A stretch of DNA of 64,000 nt from Beduini massiliensis (GCF_000829905.1 NZ_CDPP01000006.1:372001-436000); one strand, 5' to 3'; positions 16,582-25,237 are shown, counted from the stretch's first letter. Numbers and translations: made by a program. The notes: generated by a model from the sequence alone, not told the origin.

Positions 16582-17023
16582 TGTTTTCCCCTCCATTCAT
16601 TCCTTGTTCGATGAGTTGCGTTAATCGTACATTAATACGTGTAAAATCCTCACGATCTTTTTGACTTAATTGATTAAATGCCTCAAACTCTATTTTATCT
16701 AAACTTGCTATAATTTCTTCACAAAGTGCACAGCCGGATGGCGTAAGATAATACAAATGCAAACGTTTATCCGTGACACACTCTTTTTTATAGACGAATC
16801 CTTTTTTTTCTAAGTTGCTCATCACACTGGAAACCGTCTGTTTGGGTATATTTAATACCTGACAAATATCTTTTTGACTGCATCCGTCTTCATGGTGATA
16901 GATTTCATCTAATGCTGTCATAGTTGCCCGTGTTAAATGGTAACGACCGGCATATTTACTATATAAAGATTCAATGTACAACCACTGGACATACCAACTT
17001 TTAATATGCTCGTTAATTTCCAT
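16565..17023 (-). CDS. MarR-family transcriptional regulator of the MATE operon
   Basis: This 152-residue winged-helix dimer has the DNA-binding core CSQKDICQVLNIPKQTVSSVMSNLEKKGFVYKKECVTDKRLHLYYLT, with the wing Asp-x-Arg (DKR). It is first gene of an operon with the MATE exporter and most likely represses it in the absence of a toxic ligand. The ATG follows AAAGGAGGCGGG. A palindromic operator sits on its promoter. Confidence 0.92.
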   Translation of the reverse strand: MEINEHIKSWYVQWLYIESLYSKYAGRYHLTRATMTALDEIYHHEDGCSQKDICQVLNIPKQTVSSVMSNLEKKGFVYKKECVTDKRLHLYYLTPSGCALCEEIIASLDKIEFEAFNQLSQKDREDFTRINVRLTQLIEQGMNGGENNGNTR

Positions 17024-17038
17024 TATCCCGCCTCCTTT

Positions 17039-17084
17039 TAGTCCGATATGGGACTATATTATCATAATCTAATTAAAATGGCAA
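17039..17084 (-). promoter_or_regulatory. Promoter and MarR operator of the MATE operon
   Basis: Minus strand: -35 TTGCCA (17079-17084), 17-nt spacer, -10 TAATAT (17056-17061). Immediately downstream is an inverted repeat with perfect 6-bp arms, TAGTCCGATATGGGACTA (17039-17056), overlapping the start of transcription, as expected for autorepression. Confidence 0.7.
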
Positions 17085-17090
17085 TAAAAA

Positions 17091-17112
17091 AGAAGTGATC
17101 TTTCTCACTTCT
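17091..17112 (-). terminator. Terminator
   Basis: Stem AGAAGTGA/TCACTTCT, 6-nt loop and T6 tail on the minus strand, at the stop of the following small gene. Confidence 0.85.
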
Positions 17113-17372
17113 TATTCCAATCCTTTGATTAAGTCTAATTCCTTGATCGCATCTTCTTTTAACTTATTGAAATGTTCTCGATCAAAATTTGCCCCTTGAT
17201 CGATCAATTCTAACAGCTGATCATATTTTTCAACCGCCAATTCCATGGATGCTGCTTTAATCGTATAATCTAATTCCTCATGTGCGGACTGCATGATTCC
17301 ATTCAATGCTTTATATTTTTCCTTAAACACTTCATCTAAATCCACGGTTTTTTTCTTATTAAATAATCCCAT
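17112..17372 (-). CDS. Small soluble coiled protein, unknown function
   Basis: This 86-residue protein starts MGLFNKKKTVDLDEVF. The ATG at 17372 lies 6 nt after AAGGAGG; longer starts would place the binding site inside the gene. It is acidic and almost wholly helical by composition, without membrane segments or cysteines. No family is recognised. Its terminator isolates it from the MarR operon. Confidence 0.7.
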   Translation of the reverse strand: MGLFNKKKTVDLDEVFKEKYKALNGIMQSAHEELDYTIKAASMELAVEKYDQLLELIDQGANFDREHFNKLKEDAIKELDLIKGLE

Positions 17373-17411
17373 AGGCATCCTCCTTAACTTTGAGTATACC
17401 ACTAGTCCTCC

Positions 17412-17591
17412 TTATAAACAATCCCTGCGTTTTCGCTCTTTGATCAATCCTAATACCATGATTATTATTGCCACAACATATAAGGCTAATATAATAAAAT
17501 GAGGTATTAATTCTCTACATAAATAACAAAATGAATTCAATAGTAAACCAAAGCAAATATAATAATTGGGTTCTCTGCGGTTTCTACACAT
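17412..17591 (-). CDS. 59-residue membrane protein, third gene of an XRE module
   Basis: The reading frame begins MCRNRREPNYYICFGLLLNS and ends RKRRDCL, with GAGGG seven bases before the ATG. It has two hydrophobic stretches, the second (about 29-48) strongly so, flanked by Arg/Lys, and four or five Cys. It starts 15 bp after the stop of the upstream four-span membrane protein gene and is on the same strand. Clean start, binding site and spacing argue it is real although very short. Unknown function. Confidence 0.6.
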   Translation of the reverse strand: MCRNRREPNYYICFGLLLNSFCYLCRELIPHFIILALYVVAIIIMVLGLIKERKRRDCL

Positions 17592-17606
17592 TATAATTCC
17601 CTCTTT

Positions 17607-18047
17607 CTAATATTTTTTTGCGTAATACACCTTTAATATACATAAAATAATACCCATACCGTAAATAACACTGATGAGTGTAAATGCAACGGTTTGATTT
17701 ATATAAACAGCGATTAGTGTTGCGATGCCTAAAAGTCCAATACTGATAAACAATGTGCTCATTGCCATCTTGCTTTTAATTAAAATTTTTCTTTCATCAT
17801 GTTCCTTGATATAAAGCATTTTCAAACGTTCATCATTGCGATAGCTGCGTTCATACATATAGAGATTGACCGATAATAAAATCATCATTCCTATTAGCAC
17901 ACCTACTTGATAACCAAACGCATAGTCCGGAATATTTGTGAAACGGTCCCTAAATACATTTAATAAGATTTCAATCACAATCACGCCTGCCAATAAACTT
18001 CTTCTGAGTAATATGCGTTTGTGTACTTCAGCTTTAAAATTTTTCAT
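17607..18047 (-). CDS. Four-span membrane protein paired with an XRE regulator
   Basis: This 146-residue protein starts MKNFKAEVHKRILLRRSLL. It has four hydrophobic segments (roughly 17-32, 46-64, 95-113 and 117-138) and a charged cytoplasmic loop (YERSYRNDERLKMLYIKEHDERKI). Its ATG shares one base with the stop of the upstream XRE gene, so the two are translationally coupled. Such small XRE plus membrane protein pairs are common in Firmicutes, but their role is not settled. No catalytic motif is seen. Confidence 0.75.
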   Translation of the reverse strand: MKNFKAEVHKRILLRRSLLAGVIVIEILLNVFRDRFTNIPDYAFGYQVGVLIGMMILLSVNLYMYERSYRNDERLKMLYIKEHDERKILIKSKMAMSTLFISIGLLGIATLIAVYINQTVAFTLISVIYGMGIILCILKVYYAKKY

Positions 18048-18253
18048 CAAAATTCCTCCAATTCCGAAAAATCAAATACCTCTTCAATAGTCAGACCAAA
18101 ATAATGTGAAATACGATATGCCAATGGCAAAGATGCAAGATATTTTTCTTTTTCTAAAGAAATGATCGTTTGTCGTGTAACCCCTACAGCCAAGGCTAAT
18201 TCATCTTGAGATATTCGTCTTGCTTTTCTTAATTCTTTAATTCTTGTTTTCAA
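18047..18253 (-). CDS. Small XRE-family transcriptional regulator
   Basis: This 68-residue protein is little more than a helix-turn-helix: MKTRIKELRKARRISQDELALAVGVTRQTIISLEKEKYLASL, followed by an acidic tail EEVFDFSELEEF. It resembles the YozG/Cro-like minimal repressors. It leads a three-gene operon with two membrane proteins and probably represses its own promoter through the inverted repeat just upstream. Confidence 0.9.
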   Translation of the reverse strand: MKTRIKELRKARRISQDELALAVGVTRQTIISLEKEKYLASLPLAYRISHYFGLTIEEVFDFSELEEF

Positions 18254-18280
18254 TGACAGCCCCCCTGTCTCCTCACAAAT

Positions 18281-18321
18281 AGTATAGTACGCTTTACATA
18301 TTTTGTAAAGTATATTTTACA
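18281..18321 (-). promoter_or_regulatory. Promoter and operator of the small XRE operon
   Basis: Minus strand: -35 TTTACA (18304-18309), 17-nt spacer, -10 TATACT (18281-18286). The -35 is one arm of the inverted repeat TGTAAAGTATATTTTACA (18304-18321), and another TTTAC half-site lies at 18293-18297 in the spacer. This is a plausible XRE binding site. Confidence 0.65.
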
Positions 18322-18339
18322 TTCTTTATCAAAATAAAA

Positions 18340-18354
18340 CCACTTTAACAGTGG
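18340..18354 (-). terminator. Terminator of the SDR gene
   Basis: Short stem CCACT/AGTGG with a 5-nt loop, followed by TTTTATTTT, directly after the SDR stop codon. Confidence 0.65.
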
Positions 18355-19152
18355 CTAATGCTTCTTATTTAAATGAATCATATCTCCATATAAAGATGTC
18401 GCCAACCCAAAACCACCCGATACGGCCATAACCTGTCCGGTCGTAAATGCTGATTCGTCACTGGCAAAATAAACGACAGCGTGGGCAATTTCTTCCGGCT
18501 TTGCCATTCTTTGAATCGGGCTGTGCTTTAAGAAAAATTGGGTGAAATCTTCACTCATATTATTTGTGACTGCTTCTGTAGCGGTCATTCCCGGCATGAC
18601 TGCATTACAGCGAATCTGATCTTTTGCAGCTTGTACGGCGATGTTTTTTGTCAGGTAGTTAACAGCATTTTTAGAAATGGCATAACCGATTCTTGAGAGA
18701 TCGGGGATTATCCCTCCAACAGATGAAATATTAATAATGCTTCCCCCTTTGTTTTGGCGCATATAAGGGATGACTGCTTGAACAGGTAAAAAGACACTTG
18801 CCAAGTTCATCTGAATTGTGTCGATAAAATGATGATAGTCCGTATGTTCAATATCAAGATCTGTCTTTGGATCGGATGTCCCAAAATTATTTATTAAAAC
18901 ATCAATATGACCCGAAAGATCAATGACAGATTCTATCATTTGCTGATAGCTTTCCAAAACACTTGCATCATTATATACAGGACGTACCTGATACCCTTGA
19001 GCATTCAATGCTGCCGCTCGTTCTTTTGCCCGTTCCATGTTTCTTGCTCCCATATAGACGATGGCACCTTCTTTGGCACATGCTTCAACAATCGCCAAAC
19101 CAATTCCACGGGTGGATGCCGTTACTACAACTACTTTATCTTTAAGTCTCAC
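18355..19152 (-). CDS. Short-chain dehydrogenase/reductase, possible 7-alpha-hydroxysteroid dehydrogenase
   Basis: This 265-residue cytoplasmic Rossmann enzyme has cofactor loop TASTRGIG (residues 11-18), catalytic Asn116, Ser144, Tyr157 and Lys161 (SSVGGIIPDLSRIGYAISK), and the PGMTATE stretch. An Arg after the second strand (GARN, residue 37) suggests NADP(H). From memory, the STRGIG loop, the IPDLSRIGY region and the GGFGLAT end resemble clostridial bile-acid 7-alpha-HSDH more than FabG. This is a hypothesis, not a match. It stands alone between its own terminator and a 225-bp upstream gap; no other bile-acid genes are seen. Confidence 0.8.
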   Translation of the reverse strand: MRLKDKVVVVTASTRGIGLAIVEACAKEGAIVYMGARNMERAKERAAALNAQGYQVRPVYNDASVLESYQQMIESVIDLSGHIDVLINNFGTSDPKTDLDIEHTDYHHFIDTIQMNLASVFLPVQAVIPYMRQNKGGSIINISSVGGIIPDLSRIGYAISKNAVNYLTKNIAVQAAKDQIRCNAVMPGMTATEAVTNNMSEDFTQFFLKHSPIQRMAKPEEIAHAVVYFASDESAFTTGQVMAVSGGFGLATSLYGDMIHLNKKH

Positions 19153-19377
19153 TAAGTATGACCTCCTCTTTCCTATACATTCATTATTGCTCTAACGGTT
19201 AAAAATATGCAGGTCATTCATCTGTTTTAAGGAATCTTGATAAAAGCATAATGAAGCGGCAAAGAAAACAGATCCCTTAAATCTAAGCAGAAAACAAGAA
19301 TAGGGCGGCATAGGGTTGTGATTTTGAAATATCAATAGCATGAGGATTTATTACGATATAATAAAAAGATATTCAAG

Positions 19378-19632
19378 TTAAAACTCAAATACCTTTTCTT
19401 GATAATCATGTGTTAGAGATTGTGTGTCTTTTAAAAACTGCTTAGCTTCTTCAAATTCTTCTTTTTCCACATCTTCAATAATACCGTCATGATAAAGTTT
19501 GCAAACATCATACATACTAAACCAGATCCCATCAAAAGGGTAGTCCATTTCTTTTTCATCTGCTTTTTCCGATGTTTCATAAACATACATCTCATGTGCG
19601 GCTATTGTGGCTGTATCGATCGTATATTCCAT
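19378..19632 (-). CDS. Small acidic hypothetical protein
   Basis: This 84-residue protein starts MEYTIDTATIAAHEMYVYET. The ATG at 19632 lies 4 nt after AAGGAAG, which would be inside the gene if the ATG at 19647 were used. It is acidic with an aromatic-rich middle (FDGIWFSMYDVCKLYHDGII) and no membrane segment. It is the second gene after 19673-20068, separated from it by a hairpin. Function unknown. Confidence 0.6.
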   Translation of the reverse strand: MEYTIDTATIAAHEMYVYETSEKADEKEMDYPFDGIWFSMYDVCKLYHDGIIEDVEKEEFEEAKQFLKDTQSLTHDYQEKVFEF

Positions 19633-19652
19633 AATACTTCCTTTCATATAAA

Positions 19653-19676
19653 AAGTCGGTTATCCCGACCTTTTAT
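19653..19676 (-). terminator. Terminator between two small unknown genes
   Basis: Stem AGGTCGG/CCGACTT with a 5-nt loop and TTTTT tail on the minus strand, at the stop of the 131-residue gene. Confidence 0.75.
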
Positions 19677-20068
19677 TTTACTTGATCCTTATGATCAAAG
19701 TAGTTTCCTAATCTTACCTTAATTAACAGTTTTACATCATGTCGCATTTCTTTTTCTTTATGCTCTAAGAGTGGGACAGGTGTAGAATCCACAATATTTT
19801 TTTCCAATTCCGGATAAAAGGCATCCATTAAAGACCCGTTAATCCAATCAATCATCCCCATTTGAATGGTTAAACGTGTTGAAACATTATGCCTAAAGAT
19901 AACAGTACAAGACTTCGTTGCTGTTTTGCTTCTTCTGATTTGGCAAGCATAGCGAGCCCCATCTTCTTCACTTTGGAATTCATAGCCTTTAATTTCAGCG
20001 TAGAATCTTAAATCCTGTTTTAACTGCTCCATTTCTTTTTCATTAAACTTATAATAGTAGCGTTTCAT
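19673..20068 (-). CDS. Hypothetical protein, 131 residues
   Basis: This basic soluble protein starts MKRYYYKFNEKEMEQLKQDL. Alternating charged/beta-like stretches (RYACQIRRSKTATKSCTVIF, TRLTIQMGMIDW) lead to a helical end. No signal peptide or membrane span is visible. The ATG follows GGAGGGAG. Not recognised; 38 bp downstream of the M32 carboxypeptidase gene and possibly co-transcribed with it. Confidence 0.65.
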   Translation of the reverse strand: MKRYYYKFNEKEMEQLKQDLRFYAEIKGYEFQSEEDGARYACQIRRSKTATKSCTVIFRHNVSTRLTIQMGMIDWINGSLMDAFYPELEKNIVDSTPVPLLEHKEKEMRHDVKLLIKVRLGNYFDHKDQVK

Positions 20069-20106
20069 TGAATTCTCCCTCCTTAATTAAAATATAACGC
20101 ACAACC

Positions 20107-21606
20107 CTAATTTTGACAATCTTTTAATTGATAAAGTCGCATAAATTTCTCTTTTAAATAGTCTACATAGTAACGAGCATTGAATTTCTCTTTCGTTAAC
20201 ATCATTAAAAGTTCATTTGTATCATAAATGGCACCATATTGATGGATATGTTCTTTCAAGTATGCTTTGACAGAGGCAAAATCTCCTTCGCTGATCCATT
20301 GATCGATTGCTGTATTTTTCTGCATATAAGCATAAATTTGGCTGGCGATCGCACTACCTAAAGCATAGCTTGGAAAATACCCCAACATTCCCCCTGCCCA
20401 GTGGACATCCTGTAAAATTCCCGCAGTATCATTTGGCGGTGTAATTCCTAAGTAGTCCTGATACATTTGGTTCCATAATGCAGGCAATGCATCATAGTCG
20501 ATGTCTTCACTGAACAATTTCTTTTCTATTTCATAACGGATCATGATATGCAGTGAATACGTTAATTCATCGGCTTCTGTACGAATCAAACTGGCTTCTG
20601 CCTTATTGATTGCTTCCATAAAATGATCAAAAGTAATATCGTCTAATTGTTTAGGAAATAATCCTTTCAATTTGGGATATAACGGTTTCCAAAAGTTTCG
20701 ACTGCGCCCGATGACATTTTCATAGAAGCGTGACTGTGATTCGTGTCTCCCCATTGACACTTGATTTGCCGATGTTAATGTGATATCGTCGGCAATATTG
20801 AATTCATAAGTCGCATGTCCGGTTTCATGAATGGTTGAAAAGATCGCACTTTCTAAATTATTCAAATAATAGTGTGTTGTTAAACGCACATCATGATTAT
20901 GGAAATTCGTGGTGAATGGATGTTCACTTTCCTTAATGACTCCACGTTCAAAATCAAATCCAATATATTTAGCCAGCTGCAAATTAAAGGTCTTCTGCAA
21001 ATCGATCGGATACTCACGATTCATGAAAGATTTATCAATCTTTTTTGGTGATGCCTGAATCTTTTTAAGTAACGGTACGATTTCTTGACGCAGTAAGGCA
21101 AAGAATTCATCCAATTCTTTAGTAGTAAACCCTGGTTCAAAATCATCAAGTAATACATCATATAAACACGCTTCGTTTTCCTGACGGTATTTTGCAAAGC
21201 GTTTTTGATCTTCCACGATCTTTTTCAAATAAGGTTTAAATAACGGATAATCGTTCGTTACTTTCGCTTGCTGCCAAACACGCTGCGCTTTCATGACTAA
21301 CTCCTGATGTGCCTGATACTCCTCAGCCGGAATTTTTTCAAGCTGTTTAAGGTCTTTCAGCCATTTTTTCACAACTGCCTTTTGTGCCAATGGCAGATCC
21401 TGCTTTGATAAATCCAATAATATTTTTTTTGCTTCCGGATTAGTGACTGCTTCAAAGTAATCATTGGTCAGCACTCCAACAAACTTAGCTGTGTTATCCA
21501 CCGACTCTCTAGGTGCCTCGGTATCCTGATCCCATGCAAATAATGTCAATGCGGCGTTCAATGCCTGACATCTCAATATATGTGGTTTTAAATCTTCATA
21601 TGTCAT
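20107..21606 (-). CDS. M32-family metallocarboxypeptidase (Taq type)
   Basis: This 499-residue cytoplasmic zinc carboxypeptidase removes C-terminal residues from peptides. The metal motif HETGH lies near residue 259, followed by the family-typical ATYEFN and GRHESQSRFYENVIGRSRNFW. EADELTYSLHIMIRYEIEK and the near-terminal IHQYGAIYDTNELL stretch are also family landmarks. Length fits the family exactly. It probably serves peptide salvage. Confidence 0.95.
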   Translation of the reverse strand: MTYEDLKPHILRCQALNAALTLFAWDQDTEAPRESVDNTAKFVGVLTNDYFEAVTNPEAKKILLDLSKQDLPLAQKAVVKKWLKDLKQLEKIPAEEYQAHQELVMKAQRVWQQAKVTNDYPLFKPYLKKIVEDQKRFAKYRQENEACLYDVLLDDFEPGFTTKELDEFFALLRQEIVPLLKKIQASPKKIDKSFMNREYPIDLQKTFNLQLAKYIGFDFERGVIKESEHPFTTNFHNHDVRLTTHYYLNNLESAIFSTIHETGHATYEFNIADDITLTSANQVSMGRHESQSRFYENVIGRSRNFWKPLYPKLKGLFPKQLDDITFDHFMEAINKAEASLIRTEADELTYSLHIMIRYEIEKKLFSEDIDYDALPALWNQMYQDYLGITPPNDTAGILQDVHWAGGMLGYFPSYALGSAIASQIYAYMQKNTAIDQWISEGDFASVKAYLKEHIHQYGAIYDTNELLMMLTKEKFNARYYVDYLKEKFMRLYQLKDCQN

Positions 21607-21676
21607 TCAATTCTCCCCCCTTCATGTGTTTAATCATATCACAAACCATTGAAAAATGGGGCAATAATACAAAAAA

Positions 21677-21692
21677 AGCGTATTTCTACGCT
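21677..21692 (-). terminator. Terminator of the second MATE gene
   Basis: Stem AGCGTA/TACGCT with a GAAA loop and T7 tail on the minus strand. Confidence 0.85.
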
Positions 21693-23061
21693 ATGATTGA
21701 GTCAGCATTTTACGTTTACGCCACATCCCACTGAAAAAGTAAACTGCCGCCGGAATTGTTGTTCCATAAGCCGCCAGAGAATATCCTAAGAAAAATCCAA
21801 ATAAACCTAGATTCAAAAAGATGCCTAAGAACCAACTTAAAGTAATACGAATCACAATTCCGTCCAGCAAAGCCGTTACAAAAGAGAAAGTAGCAAAACC
21901 AATTCCCTGAATAAAAGCATTGATAGGGGACATAAATGCCATTGCCGGGAAACCTAAAAGCATCGATGTAACAAACATTCTTGATAAGTCAATGACTTCC
22001 TGTTCATTGGTGAAAATAGAAAAGATCTGACTTGGAAACAAGAAGAAAATAATGCCCATCAATGTATAAATACAAGTGGTAAACATTAACCCGACATGCA
22101 CGGTATGTTTGGCACGTTCCGGTTTTCCCGCTCCCATATTTTGTCCGACCATCGATGATACGGCCATTCCGATTGATTGTCCCATGATTCCCGGAATTTG
22201 AGAAACCTTCGTCCCAACACCGAAAGTTGCCGAAGCAAAAACACCAAACGTATTGACTAATCCACTCACAAATACCATGGATAATGAGATAGCACTTGAC
22301 TGTAAGGCGAAGGGCACTCCTAATTTAACTAATACTTTCAAAGTAGGACGATCGATTTTAAAGCTTTCTTTCTTAAAGTCAAAAGAAAATGAAGTTCTGT
22401 TTTTATATAGGAAATATAAAGCCCATAAAAATGAAACAGCTTGCCCGATAATCGTCGCTAAAGCCGCACCGGCTACCCCCATTTTAAGCGGTCCGACAAA
22501 CAGTAAGTCAAGAATAAGGTTGACAATGGATGCAATCGCTACGAACATAAAAGGACGTTTAGAATCCCCCATTCCCCTTAACACAGCCGATACCATATTG
22601 TAGCCAAAGGTAAAAATAATCCCGCCACTGCAAATATACATATAGGTATTTGCCTGAGCAATTGATTCTGCCGGCGTATTTAACAGATGCAGAAAGGTAC
22701 TTGATCCGACAATCCCAATAATACTCATCAACACTGCACCGATCATCAATGTGGAAAACAATGTGCCTATTGCCTTTTTAATCCCCTCTTTATTGCCCGC
22801 TCCGGTCAACTGCGATATATAAACCTGTCCGCTGGTTGAAAAGCCCATACACAGGGTTGTCATCAACATCACAATTTGTGCAGAAATCGATACAGCTGAA
22901 AGTCCCGAACTCCCTACAAATTTCCCTACCACAACCATATCGACCATATTGTAGATCATCTGCAAAGCATTGGATAACATAAAAGGCAAAGCAAAAATTA
23001 AAAGTTTTTTCCCAACATGCCCTTCTGTAAGATTATTTGTTAATTTTCTATCATTCGACAT
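21691..23061 (-). CDS. Second MATE-family efflux transporter
   Basis: This 456-residue membrane protein has about 12 spans. It begins MSNDRKLTNNLTEGHVGKKL and continues LIFALPFMLSNALQMIYNMVDMVVVGK; GMGDSKRPFMFVAIASIVNLILDLLF ends the first half. It is clearly the same family as the exporter at 15214-16581, but from a different subgroup by its N-terminus. There is no adjacent MarR gene. The ATG follows AAGGAGG. Confidence 0.93.
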   Translation of the reverse strand: MSNDRKLTNNLTEGHVGKKLLIFALPFMLSNALQMIYNMVDMVVVGKFVGSSGLSAVSISAQIVMLMTTLCMGFSTSGQVYISQLTGAGNKEGIKKAIGTLFSTLMIGAVLMSIIGIVGSSTFLHLLNTPAESIAQANTYMYICSGGIIFTFGYNMVSAVLRGMGDSKRPFMFVAIASIVNLILDLLFVGPLKMGVAGAALATIIGQAVSFLWALYFLYKNRTSFSFDFKKESFKIDRPTLKVLVKLGVPFALQSSAISLSMVFVSGLVNTFGVFASATFGVGTKVSQIPGIMGQSIGMAVSSMVGQNMGAGKPERAKHTVHVGLMFTTCIYTLMGIIFFLFPSQIFSIFTNEQEVIDLSRMFVTSMLLGFPAMAFMSPINAFIQGIGFATFSFVTALLDGIVIRITLSWFLGIFLNLGLFGFFLGYSLAAYGTTIPAAVYFFSGMWRKRKMLTQS

Positions 23062-23144
23062 GATTTTCCTCCTTAAAATATATCTTTTTTACAATACCAT
23101 ACCTAATTAGTATATCGATATATTTTTCAGGTTTTGAAAACTAA

Positions 23145-23169
23145 AAAGAAGCATTAAGTCTGCTTCTTT
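23145..23169 (-). terminator. Terminator of the 261-residue unknown gene
   Basis: Stem AAAGAAGCA/TGCTTCTTT with a 7-nt loop and T-rich tail on the minus strand. Confidence 0.85.
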
Positions 23170-23173
23170 CTCA

Positions 23174-23959
23174 TTATTCAATCAATCCCGCAAGGGTTCT
23201 TTCATTATAAAACCATTTTGGTTCTTTGGTAAAATCAGCTTTCACATAAGTTTTAATGATATTAAAATAACCTCTTGATTTGCCGGATTGATCAATCTTT
23301 TCAAGAATCCGGTTTAAACACAACAGCAATGGTTTAAACAAACGTTCATTATTGTCAGGCTTTACTTCAATTACTGAATTCATATATTCCTTTAATGCCG
23401 GATTAAGATACGGATCACTGCAATATAGAATATTCTTAGCTAAGAAATGCAAATCCTCTTCCACGTAATCTTCATAACGATGTGTCTTTTGATCGATTTC
23501 ATCAAAAATCGTTTGAATAACAATATGCAGTATCTTTTTTGCGTCACTTTCATTTATCTCAAAAAGCAAATATGCCATATACAACGATTCTTCAATCGCG
23601 ATGAGTTCATCTAAATACTGACGTTCGTTTTTTCTTAGATCCCCGTATTCCTTTTTGATCCGTTTGCTGTTGTATCTGGCATCACGTTCATCAAATGATT
23701 CAGCCTCAACATCGGGAATCGTATAATAGACACCATTTAAGTATGCTTTCCATTCAAATTCACTGAATGGCTGATTAGATCCAACGATTTCTTTTGTATA
23801 GATTTCCAGAACATAAGCCATCAGCTGGACGATTCGCTCTTCATGACATCCCTCTTTCAACAGTTTTTCATAATATTCAACTGTCGTTTTAGGATTCTTT
23901 GTATTCAGTTGATGACGAATGATGCTTTGAAACTGTCTTCTTAGTTCTGTTCTCCCCAT
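23174..23959 (-). CDS. Helical hypothetical protein, 261 residues
   Basis: This soluble, highly charged, mostly helical protein starts MGRTELRRQFQSIIRHQLN. It has no signal peptide or membrane segments. Landmarks are TVEYYEKLLKEGCHEERIVQLMAYVLEIYTKEI (an acidic helical pair) and the DERDARYNSKRIKKEYGDLRKNE charged stretch. I have no secure family assignment. It has its own binding site (AGGAGG) and terminator. Confidence 0.75.
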   Translation of the reverse strand: MGRTELRRQFQSIIRHQLNTKNPKTTVEYYEKLLKEGCHEERIVQLMAYVLEIYTKEIVGSNQPFSEFEWKAYLNGVYYTIPDVEAESFDERDARYNSKRIKKEYGDLRKNERQYLDELIAIEESLYMAYLLFEINESDAKKILHIVIQTIFDEIDQKTHRYEDYVEEDLHFLAKNILYCSDPYLNPALKEYMNSVIEVKPDNNERLFKPLLLCLNRILEKIDQSGKSRGYFNIIKTYVKADFTKEPKWFYNERTLAGLIE

Positions 23960-24046
23960 AAATTCCTCCTAATATAATGAATAGTAAGATTATATTAGCG
24001 TATTTATGCTTTTAACGGTTCTTTTTTTCAAATTAAGACAATTGTT

Positions 24047-25237
24047 TTACTTTAAATGTTCGGCAAAGTTCAATGCATATGCCTTAATTTCTTCAATCTG
24101 CTGTGTACTTGGTTTAAATTTCACACGATAGCCTTCATCCACAATTTTATGTTTCTGCTGTTTTAAACGGGTCATCATATTTCCTACTGCTTCTCCCGTC
24201 CAGCCATAATCGCCAAAGGCAGAAACTACTTTTACTCCATCATAGGCACTTATGATGCTGTTCATCACATCATAGATGGGTGGCAATGCATCATTCAGCA
24301 ACGTTGGACTTCCATACATAATCCCATCTGCCTGCTTCATTTCCTGAACCACTTGATTACGATCGGCTTCTACTAAATCGTAAGTCTTCACTTGAATGCC
24401 ATTATCCTTTAATACTTCCGCAATTGTTTCTGCCATTGTTTGTGTATAGCCATAAGCGGAAACAAACGGAATGACTACTATTGGCTGATGACTTGGCTTA
24501 GGTGCACAAAGTTCATAGTAATGATCTTGAATCTCTTTAATTTCCTGATCTAATACCGGTCCATGCCCTGGAGCAATCATATCAATCGTCAATCCTTCGA
24601 TCTTTTTTAGTGCCTTCAACATAAACGGTTTAAATGGTCCTAAGATCATATTGAAATAATAATCCAAAGCTTCCTGATAATCCGCTTTGTTTTGAATTGT
24701 GGAAAGAAGAACCCCATCATGAGCATAATGTGCGCCAAAAGAATCACATGTCACCAATGTATTTAATTCTTTGACATAGGTATACATGGTATCTGGCCAA
24801 TGCAGATTTGGTACCATTAAAAATCTAAATGAATATTCTCCGATTGTCATCTCTTCATTGTCTTTAACGATCTTAGAATTAAATTCTTTATTAGTAATTT
24901 CCTTTAAGTAATTCGCCGCAATCGTCGTTGAAACGATCGTAATATTAGGATTTAATTCTAACAGCCTTTCAATTGAACCGCTGTGATCCGGTTCAGTATG
25001 CTCAACAATGATATAGCGGATATCTTCTATAGCGCAGTATTCTTGAATCTTTGCTAAATAATCATCAAAGAACTTAGCTTTGGCAGTTTCAAATAAAACA
25101 ACGCCTGCATTCGTCTTTAATAAATAAGAATTATACGTCGTTCCGAATTTTGTTTCCATGATAATATCAAATACTCTTAATTGTGTATCTTGAATACCAA
25201 TCCAATAAAAATTATCTTTTAATTTTAAGCAATTCAT
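24047..25237 (-). CDS. A-type flavodiiron protein (FprA-like)
   Basis: This 396-residue cytoplasmic enzyme reduces O2 to water and/or NO to N2O. Its N-terminal metallo-beta-lactamase-like diiron domain carries VEHTEPDHSGS (H-x-E-x-D-H, near residues 80-86), the CDSFGAHYAH stretch and APGHGPVL. The C-terminal flavodoxin domain (from about 250) has the FMN loop SAYGYTQTMAETIA and later FGDYGWTGEAVG. There is no fused rubredoxin or NADH oxidoreductase, so a separate electron donor is needed. It is typical of strict anaerobes. Confidence 0.94.
   Translation of the reverse strand: MNCLKLKDNFYWIGIQDTQLRVFDIIMETKFGTTYNSYLLKTNAGVVLFETAKAKFFDDYLAKIQEYCAIEDIRYIIVEHTEPDHSGSIERLLELNPNITIVSTTIAANYLKEITNKEFNSKIVKDNEEMTIGEYSFRFLMVPNLHWPDTMYTYVKELNTLVTCDSFGAHYAHDGVLLSTIQNKADYQEALDYYFNMILGPFKPFMLKALKKIEGLTIDMIAPGHGPVLDQEIKEIQDHYYELCAPKPSHQPIVVIPFVSAYGYTQTMAETIAEVLKDNGIQVKTYDLVEADRNQVVQEMKQADGIMYGSPTLLNDALPPIYDVMNSIISAYDGVKVVSAFGDYGWTGEAVGNMMTRLKQQKHKIVDEGYRVKFKPSTQQIEEIKAYALNFAEHLK

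Noticed and set aside
19153-19377. tRNA or riboswitch in the 225-bp gap upstream of the SDR gene
   Set aside because: I found no cloverleaf, conserved riboswitch core or terminator pair; it looks like ordinary promoter-containing sequence.
15214-23061. Two MATE genes as a recent tandem duplication
   Set aside because: The proteins differ in N-terminus and many motifs, and five kilobases of unrelated genes lie between; they are distinct family members.
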